Assembly: GCA_963932465.1 (NCBI GenBank) | Contig: OZ010795.1 | Span: forward strand, 521,611,451-521,675,450 | From: Maratus speciosus | Taxonomy: Eukaryota; Arthropoda; Arachnida; Araneae; Salticidae | Direction of reading: 5' to 3' | DNA: 64,000 bases | Part shown: positions 37,949 through 48,821 of the stretch, piece by piece | How the letters are laid out: each line of letters begins with the position of its first letter | How positions within the stretch are numbered: the first letter of the stretch is position 1 | Made by a program: the position numbers and the translations under genes | The notes under the pieces: generated by a model | Seen by the model: only the letters and a program-made list of their open reading frames with translations | Database searches by the model: none | What the model was told of the DNA's origin: nothing

Positions 37949-38000
37949 ACTACAATATACATTAAAACACACATAAATAACGCCTGCATTCAACTGTTAA
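37949..38000 (-). repeat. Inverted fragment of the same repeat's 3' end
   Basis: TTAAAACACACATAAATAAC and CGCCTGCATTCAA are the reverse complement of the tail of copy 2 at about 38228-38282. It lies between the two head-to-head copies, so the cluster contains three pieces of the family. Confidence 0.6.
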
Positions 38001-38004
38001 AGGT

Positions 38005-38285
38005 ATATATAGACTGTCTGGTTGATGCCTGGTGACTTTCCCAACATGGTTTATTAGTGAAAAATTGCAGAACCAGGACCGGAGTGGCTCAGTGGTTATT
38101 GCAACAGACTAGTACTCTGTGGCTCAGGTTCGATTTCTGGCTCTGGCTAATTTTTCACTGCAGTTGTGTTTATTTTATTTATTGTATGTATGTTTGTATA
38201 ATATTTATGTATATTTTTAAAACTTCAATGCAGGCGTTATACATGTGTGTATGTGTGTTTTAATATGTATTGTAGTATGTCTGTT
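38005..38285 (+). mobile_element. tRNA-like SINE-type repeat, copy 2
   Basis: GTGGCTCAGTGG at about 38083 fits an RNA polymerase III A-box and GGTTCGATTTC at about 38127 fits a B-box. Spacing is that of a tRNA-derived promoter. TTTTTCACTGCAGTTG and an AT-rich tail follow. Acceptor-stem pairing is poor, so this is not a functional tRNA gene. The 68-codon frame over it is a shadow. Confidence 0.65.
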
Positions 38286-38742
38286 TTATTAGTTATATTT
38301 ATCACTGTGTTAGTAAGTTTTCCTCTATGCTAACGTGTTGGCGAGTGAAAAGGTTGTGTTTTTCAAGATGATTTGTCGGGTAATATGAAATATCAGCTTG
38401 ACAACTGTTTCAAGATGAGTCTAAAAATGTACACAATTTTTCAAAGAATATGAGGATTTTTTTTTTCTAATCTCGGAATCGGATGTATGAGTTTGAAATT
38501 TTAGAAAAACGGTGAACTTTCATTTTGACACGAATGTACATTAGGGTGGAGGGAAAAAATAAAAGTTGGAACTTTGATTCTGAATAGCTGAAAAAAGTTG
38601 CCTTTTAATATACGTGCCTCTAATATACGTGCGTCTAATAAACGTAATATAATTACCTCTAATATACGTGCAAAATTTCACGAATTTTGAAAAACTACTT
38701 CAGGGCTCTACCAGCACCTTTATATTTTCATTGTTTCAATCA

Positions 38743-38975
38743 ATGGGTTCTTACCATAAATTGTACATTTACAGGATTTTTTGGTAATCTTGTTTGACAT
38801 TTTTACATTTAAAATTTTTAGTGTAATTTTCTTTATTATTTTTAAATATGTGATTATTTTGAAATATTCACATAATGAGTTCTTATCATAAATTGCACCT
38901 TTACAGAGTTTTATGGTAAGCTCGTTTGACATTTTTATATTTAAAATGTTTAGTGTAATTCCCTTTATTATTTTT
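38743..38975. repeat. Two ~130-bp direct repeats inside the transposon
   Basis: GGGTTCTTACCATAAATTG (about 38743) and GAGTTCTTATCATAAATTG (about 38877) begin two similar units, sharing TTTGACATTTTTA and GTTTAGTGTAATT. A 70-codon reverse frame across them shows the same duplication and is not a gene. Confidence 0.85.
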
Positions 38976-39061
38976 TAACTTTAATTCTTTACTTTAAAAT
39001 ATTTGAAACGTTTTATTGAGTTTTAAAAATTGTTTGTTTTCATGTTTAGAGTGATTTTTAA

Positions 39062-40625
39062 ATGAGTGCGTGTGGAAGCAAATCGAAGTTTACCATTACT
39101 AGAAGTGTAGTGGAATATCCCCTATTTGGTGTTCCTTGAAAACTAAATAAAGCTGTTTTGCAACAATGGCAGATGACAAAATATTATTTTTGTAAAAGAC
39201 AATAATTAAAACGTAACAGGAATGGCAAAGATCCACGAAAGTCAGTGGTAATTAAAATTCTGAGAGAAAAGATCGAAGAAATTTGGAAGAAAGCATTAAT
39301 TATTGTAGTTTCTCAGAGGCGTGTTGATAAAATGATAGAGAACAATTTTTCTGAATACCAGAAGCTTATTCGATTCCTCAAATCTAAAAGAAATGATGGA
39401 AAAGTTGAGACAGATTATATCAAAGAACTATAAGAGAAGAACACGTATATCTGATTGAAAAGTCAAATTCACTGTATCTGGGACACATTACACCATCTTC
39501 TGGATTAGGAAAGAATATTGCAGAAAGCATTTAAAATATTGCACTGAAAACAACTTAAACCTTGATAAACTTATGGCTATATGTTGTGACGGAACAACTG
39601 TAAACACTGTGAGAAAGAATGGTGCTATTAGATTTTTTGAAACAAAGATTAGTCATCAATTGCAGTGGTTAATATGGCAGCTTCATTCAAACGAATTGCC
39701 ATTGCGTCATTAATTTTCTGAACTTGATGGGCAAACTACAAACCCATGAGCTTTTCTGTTCCTATTGGAAAATCGTTGCACCAATGTGAACAATGGACAG
39801 TTTTGGAATTTAAAAAAATCTGCTCTAGTCGCTCAGAAATGAACTGTGGAGAGTTAAGTACAGACCAAAATTATTTTTACGACATTTGTCAAACATTTTC
39901 ATCTGGTCAATGCTCTTTAAATCTTGTAAATCACAATCCATGTAAAATGTTTTATTCTGGATGGTTGACAGATGCCAATCGACTACTTAGGTTGTACATT
40001 AGAAGCCAGAATCCTTCCCAAAATCTGAATATTATGGCTGAATTTGTAATGAAAGTATATTCACCTATGTTGTTTCCTATTAAGAAAGATTTTTCCTGCA
40101 AAAATGGAGTTCGGAATGTTTTTTTTAAACAATTAAGTTGTCTCGTTATTTCAGGGAACATTTAAAGAAGTTTGTCGATCTCGTTTTTCAATGAAACGCA
40201 TATATCTATCATTGAGAAAAAAAATTAATTGGGATGAGAAATAATGAAATAAACCATGTTCGAGATCTTTGATTACGAAGAATATTGAAGTCAAGGGAAA
40301 TGGAGAGTTCAACAATAAGACAGTCTCATATTCCAATATTGAACTTCAGTGCTATAGACTATATTGACTGGCAAGAATGTGAAATCACATCACCCCGCAT
40401 TCTTAATAAAGTATCAAGAGAGGAGCTGAAAGTTCTCATAAAAAGATCGGAAGTCCCATTTTTCCAATTCCGCAAATTTCTGTCTCATATTCAAACAGTT
40501 GAAATATGCGCGAAATTATTTACTGAAGCATCATTAGCGGCTGTAGGAGTAGAAGTAAAGGACAGATAGATGCGAGCAAAAATCAAGTCACGAAAAGTAA
40601 TGCCTTCAACTATAATATCAATGGC
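39062..40625 (+). pseudogene. Transposase-like pseudogene of an unnamed arthropod ORF family
   Basis: Starts at ATG 39062 and runs in one frame to 39433 with two stops (TGA 39137, TAA 39203), then continues in other frames. Recognisable blocks in order: KIEEIWKKALIIVVSQRRVD and FLKSKRNDGK; then LMAICCDGTTVNT with a candidate catalytic Asp at 39588-39590; then LQWLIWQLHSNELPLRH (stop at 39711) and SELDGQT; after a frameshift, VPIGKSLHQCEQW, LSTDQNYFYDICQ, KMFYSGWLTDANRLLRLYI and FVMKVYSPMLFPIK (39746-40165); finally DWQECEITSPRIL and KLFTEASLAAVGVEVKDR (40285-40569), ending near RAKIKSRKVMP. I recall full-length relatives of ~600 residues in spider and bug gene sets, unnamed. The long TIRs around it argue that it is a transposase. 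Confidence 0.7.
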
Positions 40626-41153
40626 CAATATAAATTAGAGTGAAACGAATGATCATTTTAAACTACATCGCATATATTCTTTTTATTATATTACTATATA
40701 TATGGTCAGAAAAATGTATTTCCTATGTATTTAGAGAACTATCTTTTATGTATATTCGAAAAATAAAAGTAAACTGTATCTCTATTTATTGTGCTTTTTC
40801 TTTATCTTCTTTGCCACAGTGCAATTCATATTTTAATGTGTTAAAACACGACAACAGTTTGATTATTCACAAGAAATACTTTAATCAATCATTTTTATGT
40901 GTTATTTTACTAAAATCAGAAATTTAGTAAAAAAATATTGTTTTTAGTAATTTATACTGCATAGTGAAATCTTGGTTTTTCACGTATAAAGGGTAAATTT
41001 TTAAGATCTGGTAGGGCCCTAAAGATGAATTCCGAATGAAATGAAAATTTAACCTTATTTTCAGTGTGCCAAAAGGCAACCTTTTAGACCTATCAGAAGA
41101 ATAAATTCCAAAAAAAAATTTTGGGGGTCTTCTCACCCCACCCTAATGTACAT

Positions 41154-41709
41154 ACCTACAGTAAAAATATTTGATGAAATAATAAATCTTAATATTTTTT
41201 AAATGAAATATATTTTATATGTTCACAAATATTTATTATTAATTAAAGATTAAAGGAAAAAATTGCATCATTATTTGCAAATAAATTTACCCTGTAAATA
41301 ATTTTTTGGAGCTTTTGAACGAATCATTAAAGTACTCTACATGGAAAAGTGTTTTAGAAATTAAATAAAGAAATCGGAAAATTAAATCTTGTTTCCGCAA
41401 ATGACGCATGAACATTTAATTTCAGCTGCAAACAAGTAATAATTTGCTTAAATGATTTTAAACCGCTTTTATTAAAGAACACAGGTACTGTAAATTATTC
41501 TATTGTTTAAAGTCTTTTAGGAGTAATGTAATCTGCAACGTTCGTTTGTTTGTTTTAGTAAAGAGTGCGGAATTAACAATAGATGTGTTCGTATATATAG
41601 AATGAATAATATCTTTATTAAAGTTTCATAATGTAACAATTGTTTATGGAGTATTTAAAAATATTATAGGAACATGAATGATAAAGCAGCGGAGAATAAT
41701 TTACTCTGA

Positions 41710-41748
<39 letters not shown>

Positions 41749-42070
41749 AATGAAATACATATATATACATATGCAACGAAAAAATTACATTAAAAATAAA
41801 GTAATTTTTGGCATTCACCTAACTGCAAACATTCCGGTTTTTACTTTTTTCTATCTTTACAGGAAGAAAGTATTGGATTTGTGAAAAATTTGACTTCTGT
41901 TTTTCGGTGAATTCCTTCATTCTAGAAAGTTCTGAAAACGCTTTGACTGTTTTTAGAAAATGTCTGTCTGTGTGTTCGTCAGTCTGTGGTCCTGTGAGTC
42001 TCCGAGTCTGCCTGTATGTGACAGAAATTTTGTGGGCGCTCAGTCTCTAGAAATAAAGAAGGGAATTTAA
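41154..42070. other. No gene recognised; T32 tract
   Basis: AT-rich. A T32 tract lies at 41713-41744. A CTGT-rich stretch near 41960-42010 resembles the CTGTCTG-rich parts of the 25-30 kb composite. Confidence 0.45.
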
Positions 42071-42073
42071 TAA

Positions 42074-42340
42074 AAGTTCAGATTCAGTTAGTCCCTGATA
42101 TAAATTGGTGCTGATTACTTTTTGGTGTAAAACGCCTAACAGGTAGCGTTGCTATGCTGCACAGTTCACAATTTCTGTAATAGCTGTATCTCAAGAGTTA
42201 ACGATCGAATTATCATCAAACTTCAGATTCAGTTAGTCCCTGATATAATTTGGTGCTGATTAGTTTTTAGTGTAACTCATCCGCTAGGTAGCGCCGCTAT
42301 GCTGATTTCTTCAGAATTTTCTTGATTTAAGAGATAGTCA
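42074..42340 (+). repeat. 145-bp direct repeat, two units
   Basis: CAGATTCAGTTAGTCCCTGA begins both units (42079 and 42224). Both continue with TTGGTGCTGATTA, GTGTAA, AGGTAGCG and GCTATGCTG. No coding capacity. Confidence 0.9.
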
Positions 42341-43005
42341 TATTCAGGAATTAATGCATGGAATTCTATATCTTTAGAATCCTTATTATAGGCGCAGATT
42401 GTCATTTAATTTTGCCACTGTGAGAGCGAACTTAGAAGTATCAACATGTATCGGATAAAAGAAAGTTTTGGGAATCGCACATCCGATTAGTTTTAAAGTG
42501 AAATAGCCATACTTAGACATAAATTTCATTTAATTAGTACTGAAAACAGATTTAAATTGGCATACTATCATATAGAAAAGACCCTATTTATTATTTTTTT
42601 TTATGTTTTTCTGGTTCACAGTATGTTTATTTAAAAATTGAAATATTTAAATGTACTGTACCCTTTTATAATCTCAGAATACAAAAGTATGTTAGTATCT
42701 TTTTTTTAAAATATGGAACATGTTGATTTATAAACCTTTGCACATTTCCCAAGTTGCACAGCTTGTTGCCTAATCTTTGCAGTGTGCTGAAACTGCTCGG
42801 AAATTGTATTGTTGCGAATGGTAGCGATGGCAAATGGTAGGCACAGAGACTGATGCCATTGCAATAAAAAATTACTTGGAGCACTAAAATATAAGTTGGA
42901 TAAACAACATTTAAGCAAGAAAACACGTTTATTTGTTACAATGCAGTTTCGGTAGCCATAACGTACGTTCATCAGTGCAAAATGTGATTGCTCAGAAAAG
43001 AAAAT
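42341..43005. other. No gene recognised
   Basis: Two overlapping reverse frames of 86-88 codons (42666-42972) show no domain. A short sequence near 42945-42980 (CAGTTTCGGTAGCC, then TTCATCAGTG) resembles tails of various arthropod repeats, too short to assign. Confidence 0.4.
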
Positions 43006-43039
43006 TGCTCAAATATATGTGGGAGAAGAAGATTCAAAT

Positions 43040-43900
43040 ATAAAGTTCCATAGCATATACATAGCATTTATCGTTTATTTACATGGGCCCTCAAAATTTT
43101 TCTGTTACACGATGGTCAATGGAGAAAAATCGTCTGCAGTGTATTTGAATCACATTACACTATTTCAAATAAATTGAAATTGATATAAATCATTTATTTT
43201 CGCTACAAGATCATTACTATAGAATAGGGCATTCACAGCATTTATCATTCATTTACAGAGGCATTCAAATGAAATCGGTTACAGTACTGTCTTTGAGCAA
43301 AAACTGCTACAAGATGATTACTATAGAATAGGGCATTCACAGCATATATCATTCATTTACAGAGGCACTCAAATGAAATCGGTTACAGTACTGTCTTTGA
43401 GCAAAAACTGCTAGAAGATGATTACTATAGAATAGGGCATTCACAGCATTTATCATTCATTTACAGAGGCACTCAAATGAAATCGGTTACAGTACTGTCT
43501 TTGAGCAAAAACTGCTACAAGATGATTACTATAGAATAGGGCATTCACAGCATTTATCATACATTTACAGAGGCACTCAAATGAAATCGGTTACAGTACT
43601 GTCTTTGAGCAAAAACTGCTAGAAGTGCGTTTACAATTTGGGTATGCGTTTTTAAATTTAATTAATTTATTACATGTAATTCTTTGTGTATAAATACTAT
43701 ACTTCGTACATACAGCTGCACAAAATAATTCACGTACCCATTCTCCTTATTAGCGAAAATTGCAGTAAGGGAATTTTCCATTGTGATTAGCATTTCCTAA
43801 ATGAGTTAAATATTTGCATACATGTAGTTTATAGATACAGATCTATATATCATTTTCAGGGCTGCAAAGAATTCAAATAATTTTCCGACTGTAGTTTATA
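43040..43900 (+). repeat. Dispersed module array with a 104-bp tandem block
   Basis: A ~170-bp module (from the TTTATCGTTTATTTAC word near 43068 to its recurrence near 43239) contains CCTCAAAATTTTTCTGTTAC and GCTACAAGATCATTACTATA. Four closely similar 104-bp units then start at GCTAC/GCTAG 43202, 43306, 43410 and 43514, with the next start at 43618. Each carries CATTCACAGCATTTATCATT and GAAATCGGTTACAGTACTGT. The 104-bp unit is the module lacking an internal segment. Diverged pieces continue to about 43900. Confidence 0.9.
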
Positions 43901-43977
43901 TTACTGAAATTGGGTTTTCAAATCTGGTGAGTTTCCAAATGGTTCAATTAGACAACACATTTCAACTTATTAAACTG

Positions 43978-44316
43978 CACTGTAAAAAACCACTGTAAAT
44001 TTGCCGGAACAAACTCGATCACAGTGAATGTGCTGTATCTTTCTTTGGTTTCCTGACTATATTAACATGGAAAATACAGTAGTTGAGTAAAATTAACAGC
44101 ACAATGTACTGGCAATTTGGGCGCATTTTTTTACAGCACAAACTACTGGCATCCAAATTGCCAGCACATTGTGCTGTTAATTTTACGCAACTACTGTATT
44201 TTCCATGTTAATATAGTCAGGAAACCAACGAAAGATACAGCACATTCACTGTGATCGAGTGTGTGCGCGAGATGAACAGTACTTTGTACTGTAAAAATGT
44301 CGTTTTTTTAACAGTG
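43978..44316. mobile_element. Foldback MITE with CACTG termini, 107-bp arms
   Basis: Ends are CACTGTAAAAAACC and a complement-type TTTTTTTAACAGTG. Inside, arms 44014-44120 and 44153-44259 are reverse complements with three mismatches in 107 bp, around a 32-bp loop. The arms include GATCACAGTGAATGTGCTGT and GTTTCCTGACTATATTAACA. The termini match those of the small element at 1290-1547. Confidence 0.88.
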
Positions 44317-45002
44317 TGTGAAGTTCAGTTAGATTATTCTGAATGTGTTGGAAAGCATTTCATGTTCTATGCTTGATGCACGGTTTCTTTCTTTCTTGTT
44401 TCTTTTTTATAAATGTTTCTAATCAAATATCGTAAAAGCAAAAAATGAACTAAGAGATTCGTGTATTTCATTTCTACATCTTAAAAAGAGAAAGTTTCAC
44501 ATAAAAAATGCATATATGGGTAGATTAAAGTCAGAAATTGTATTTCATGAAATTTAAATATGATTTTCTTTCATTCGTGTTTGAAATTTACTAGAATGCA
44601 TAACTCGTGATGAGAACAGAAAATATTTTGATTTTCAGCCGATGTATTTTTAACAAATAGTAGTTGATGGATTCCTGATACGCACGAAATAGTTTTCAAA
44701 TTTGACTTTATTTTTAAATTTATAAACTTAACTATAGATTAATATTTTGAAAATTAATCTTTCATTTCGTTTTCAGAGGATATCTTCGTAAATGGATTCA
44801 GATAAATAATTATAGGGGAAAAAAAGGTGTGGAGAAATTTACTGTAAGAATTTTCTTCCTAATTTTCTTGGTACTGTATTTCGTATGAATATTCGTAAAA
44901 TAAATGTATATTTTACTTCGTGAAAGTAATATTTTTGTTGAGTTCTTTTATATATTGTTCATATATTGAAAACTCTACTTTAATAAATATTTTGTTTGGT
45001 AT
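44317..45002. other. No gene recognised
   Basis: AT-rich DNA without repeats or ORFs of note. Confidence 0.45.
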
Positions 45003-45821
45003 TTAACCCATTTATGGCTGAATTTTTGTTTTTTCAAGTTTGTTGATAAAATTTCATTAAAATGTTGCAAAATGAACTGAAAAAATATTTTAAAAAATTA
45101 CGCTAAAAATTTTTTTGCAATTATTTGATAAAATGTAAACGTATAAATATGGGAATATCCATATGTGGAAAAATTAATAATTATATGTTTTGTCTAAATT
45201 TATATAAATTAAGCTTTTAAGTTGTATATTATATACTACAATTAGTATTTTTAAGAACGTTAAAAAAAAAATATTTATTTCTTTACAGAAACTAATAACA
45301 TTATAAGTATTATTAATGATAAATTAAGAATAATCGTATTTGAGACTAAAAAACTATTCATTTCAACATCATCTTTAAAAGGATTTTACATAAATAACTG
45401 TCCCCTAAATGGATAATAGAAATATGTGCCCATTTGCGCCTAGCGCCTTATATTATGTACGTTACAAACAAGCATAAAAATAGGCTTGAACATATAATTT
45501 CGCAATTAAAAAAAATACACATTTCAAAGAAGTCTACAAGCTAAGATTGTGACTTATTTATTTTGATATGATACAAAAAATACAAATAAACTTACTTTTT
45601 ACATTTCGCTATCCTGAAAAATGAAAAGTTTATAAACACAGAAAAAAGGCCTTAATTTTTGCAAAAATATCAATCTTATACTGTCATCTCTCGGTAACAG
45701 ATAAAAACATTTATAGACAATTACTTCATACAATATTCATGTTGTAAAGAAGAAGAAAATTGTAAAAATTTATTAAATTCGAAACGTCCCAAAAATGGGA
45801 CTCTAGGCATAAATGGGTTAA
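45003..45821. mobile_element. TTAACCC-ended MITE, piggyBac-like
   Basis: TTAA lies at 45003-45006 and 45818-45821. Termini CCCATTTATGGCT and the complement of AGGCATAAATGGG are inverted repeats. A TTAA target with termini starting CCC is what piggyBac-group elements show, so an 811-bp non-autonomous piggyBac derivative is likely. A truncated relative lies at 20327-20592. No ORF. Confidence 0.78.
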
Positions 45822-46045
45822 TATTAATTTTCTCTTAATGTACAAGTGATTTTATTTTTCTTGTTTAAAGTTCTTCTTTCCTCTTTTGTTTTTCAGATGA
45901 CTGTCTATACTTGCCTAAGTATTGAAAAATTTTATATGTTCATTATGTGTATATGTTCTAAGCAATTTCATCATGTATAAAATATTCGCTGAATGTGTTA
46001 CGAATTACTTTAAATTAAACTGATATTAAAATGTTTCTGCATATC
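45822..46045. other. Short AT-rich spacer
   Basis: Nothing recognised. Its last bases (TATATC) adjoin the Tc1-like insertion and may include the first bases of the Helentron-like element that the insertion split. Confidence 0.4.
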
Positions 46046-46047
46046 TA

Positions 46048-47560
46048 CACTGCTCAAAACAATTAAAGGATATTGCAGTTTTAGGTGGATTTTGTATCTG
46101 GTAAACTGTTTAGCTGATTGATACATGGTCGGCAGACATAGTAGGTTATATGAGAATAAATTACACATGTTTGGCAGAAAAAAAATGCATTTTATTGCGC
46201 ATTTGTGTACTAAAGGAAAAAAACACAATTTGTGCATATGAGAAAAAAAGAATAAGAAAAGGTGTTTTCTTCAAAGAAAATCATTTTCAGTAGGGGGTAT
46301 GGTTTCCACGGGCGGCCAGCAACGCTGAACACCTTTGAGGCATGGACTCAATGAGGCTATTAATGACGAGTTGGTATATTCTGCCCCACTCTTCCAGAAG
46401 AGCTCTTTCCTGTTCTTGGAGAGTTTGTGCGGGTTGTTGGCGGCCAGAAACTCGTCTTCCTAGAGCGTCCCAAACGTGCTCGATTGGATTCATGTCTGGA
46501 GAACACGCTGGCCATTCCATTCGAACGATTCCTTCCTCGAAAAGGAAATCCTCCACCAGGTTTGCACGATGTGGCCTTCAGTTATCGTCCATTAAAATGA
46601 AGTTATCTCCGATTGCTGCAGCGTAAGGGACTACAATAGTTCTGAGGATTTCATCCCTATATCGGCGACCAGTCAGAGCTCCATCTCGAATGATGTAGAG
46701 GTCAGTGCGCCCGTCAATGGAGATGCCACCATACACCAACACTCCTCCACCGCCAAATCTGACACTTTCGTGCACGAACGCAGGATTATTCCTACTGCCA
46801 CGGTCCCTCCAGATGAAAAAACGCTTATTATCTGGATGCACAGAAAAACGGGACTCGTCAGTAAACAGAATATTGCTCCATTCATTTCTCCTCCAGTTGA
46901 CATGCTCGGTTGCCCACTCCCTGCGGTCGCGACGATGCCTTGATGTTAATCTAACACATACCATCGGTCGGCGAGCATACAGACCTACATCATGGAGCCG
47001 GTTTCGGACAGTCTGAGTTGAAATCGTGGTGCCTGTAGCTGAGCGAAGGTGTTGTTGGAGAAGAGTAGCGTTCATGGTTCGGTGTCTCCGAGCTGTTAAC
47101 GCTAAATACCGATCTTCATTGGGCGTTGTTGCCCGTCTACGACCTTGCCCTGGTCTTCGGCCTGCACATCCACTCTCCAAAAAACGGTTCCAGATCCTGG
47201 AAATGACACTTTGTGACACTCCAATGGCTTGCGCTACTTCGGCTTGCGTTTGGCCCCCTTCTAACCTACCAACAATTCTCAAAGCTTCTGAATCTGTCAA
47301 ATGACTTCGCTGAGACATCGTACTCATCGAAACAAAGCAATCACTGAATCCTTGTCTTCATTATCTTTTATTCATTTGAAAGTCAAATTTCACTCGCTGC
47401 CGCTGAAGCGACGTCTTTGACGTCGAACTCAAAATTTGCATACTCCACAGTTTGTGATTTGCATTTGTGATTCTCTTCTTCTATTTTAGGCAAAAAAAAA
47501 TTCGTTTATATCTTTATTTTATATAAAACTTCAAATATCTTTTAATTGTTTTGAGCAGTG
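46048..47560 (-). mobile_element. Tc1-like element, nearly intact
   Basis: TA at 46046-46047 and 47561-47562 flanks the element. CACTGCTCAAAACAATTAAA and the complement of TTTAATTGTTTTGAGCAGTG are perfect 20-bp terminal inverted repeats. It is 1.51 kb with one transposase frame on the minus strand. Perfect termini and a single internal stop indicate a recent insertion compared with the Tc1-like element at 12.4-13.9 kb. Confidence 0.96.
46287..47327 (-). pseudogene. Tc1-like transposase with one in-frame stop
   Basis: From ATG at 47327 the frame runs 249 codons, meets TGA at 46578-46580, and continues for 96 more codons to the natural stop, ~346 positions, normal for Tc1-like enzymes. Residues 10-55 form the first helix-turn-helix (GGQTQAEVAQAIGVSQSVIS); a GRRPGQGRRRATT linker follows, then a second DNA-binding region (STQTVRNRLHDVGLYARRP). 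The catalytic part has LFTDESRFSV (Asp, about 156), GGISIDGRTDLYI, LMDDN (Asp just before the stop) and NPIEHVWDALGRR (Glu), with DD34E spacing. The stop falls between the second Asp motif and its usual Arg-Pro-His continuation. Unless suppressed or corrected, it would give a protein lacking the catalytic Glu. The opposite-strand frames are shadows. Confidence 0.95.
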
Positions 47561-48100
47561 TATTTTATAAAGCAAAACTTGTCCGTGGGTAATTCTTGAT
47601 GCATTTTGACGGTGCCAACATTTGACAAATAAATTTCGCCTATACTAGATTTGTTTTTACTTTTAATCATCACAATTTTTAAATTTTTATACAGTCGGAT
47701 AGAAAACAAAACGTTTTTTCAAATTAAATTTGTTTGAAAACTGTATTTCAATTTATACATTTTTACATGATCTTTAAATTATTTCAAGTATTGTTTCATT
47801 TTATATATCTCTATTGAGTGCCACACAAATTACAAAAGATTAACACGTTTGCACTCAACACAATATAAATAGTTCAGAATTTGTATCCGGTTAATATGCC
47901 ACCACATAATTATTACTGCAAAATAAATAAGTACAATAATATAATTAAAACAGAAATATAACAAATATGTAATCGATTTACTCACTTAAACAACCGAACC
48001 AACGCAAAAGAATGTAGGAATATGTAACAAATACGTAAAAGAGCATGGAAGACATAACGAATGCATAAACCATGAATTTCGGGCTGTAAAAATAAATGTA
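47561..48100 (+). mobile_element. Helentron-like fragment split by the Tc1-like insertion
   Basis: After the Tc1-like element the sequence TATTTTATAAAGCAAAACTT continues colinearly with the Helentron-like copies at 48822 and 50655 (AAACTGTATTTC, TTAACACGTTTGCACTCAAC, ATCCGGTTAATAT). The TC just before the left TA (46044-46045) would complete the TCTA start. No CTAGT 3' end is visible before 48248. Confidence 0.65.
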
Positions 48101-48821
48101 TTTAGACCATTGTTTCTTATACAATTTTAATTTTAATCCACCTGTATTATCATCCTTAAATTATTGAACTTTTATTTTTTCAAACACACACTAGAAAAAT
48201 AAATAAATAATCAGAAGAGATAATCTTATTTAACCAGTTGGAAGTTACAATCGTGGAAAAAAAGTAAACACCCCCTACTAACTCCTCAACAAATTATCCT
48301 AGAAGAAAGTTACTGGTACCGTAAGATTGGAAATAAAGTCTACTTTTAAATGATGTATGTAAAATTTGCTTAGGTGGTCATCTACATATTAAAACGAATC
48401 CAAACTTTATTTTTTTCAATGACAATACCCAAATTTAACAAGATATTTCAAATCTTGTGTCAAAACTCTGCCTAGAAACTAAATTTCAAGTCATTTGAAT
48501 GATAAGTTTTTGAATTACAGACATTCAAAATTTAGTGCTTCTAATGTTAAATTACATTTTCATATTTTTATTTGTATCTCCTGAAATTATGCTCCTAATG
48601 TGCTAACTTTTTTGTGTAGCAATAATACTAATATACCCAAACATAAATACGTTGAATTTGCAATTTGCATAATTTTATGATATGAATTACGAATTGTGAA
48701 ATTAATATTCGAAAAAATTATGAATTGCAACCTACAATTTTTTTGATGGATTTAGGTTTATTAAGTCCTGCTTTATGGAAATCCAAAATTTCGTATTTTT
48801 TTTTCCCAAGTAGTTTTCAAA

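Larger units (their letters stand above)
38534..41153 (+). mobile_element. Decayed DNA transposon with long TIRs, superfamily unassigned
   Basis: Both termini read ATGTACATTAGGGTGG inward, and inverted similarity continues through a GTTGCCTTTT word and a GGGCTCTACCAG (left) or GGGCCCTACCAG (right) block. The arms thus span roughly 38534-38735 and 40965-41153. The left arm has an expansion of a CTAATATACGTGC motif (38618-38671), and two ~130-bp direct copies follow at about 38743-38970. The only coding content is the transposase-like pseudogene. Target-site duplication is unclear because the outermost bases are themselves part of the match. Confidence 0.75.

Noticed and set aside
38070..38155. 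A genuine tRNA gene
   Set aside because: A and B boxes are present, but the acceptor and anticodon stems do not pair well, and the unit is repeated with a SINE-like tail.
42706..42972. 88-codon reverse frame as a gene
   Set aside because: No recognisable domain; a second, equally long reverse frame overlaps it, as expected by chance at this size.
46342..47304. Plus-strand frames of 92-103 codons over the Tc1-like element
   Set aside because: They are antisense shadows of the transposase, which has clear motifs on the minus strand.
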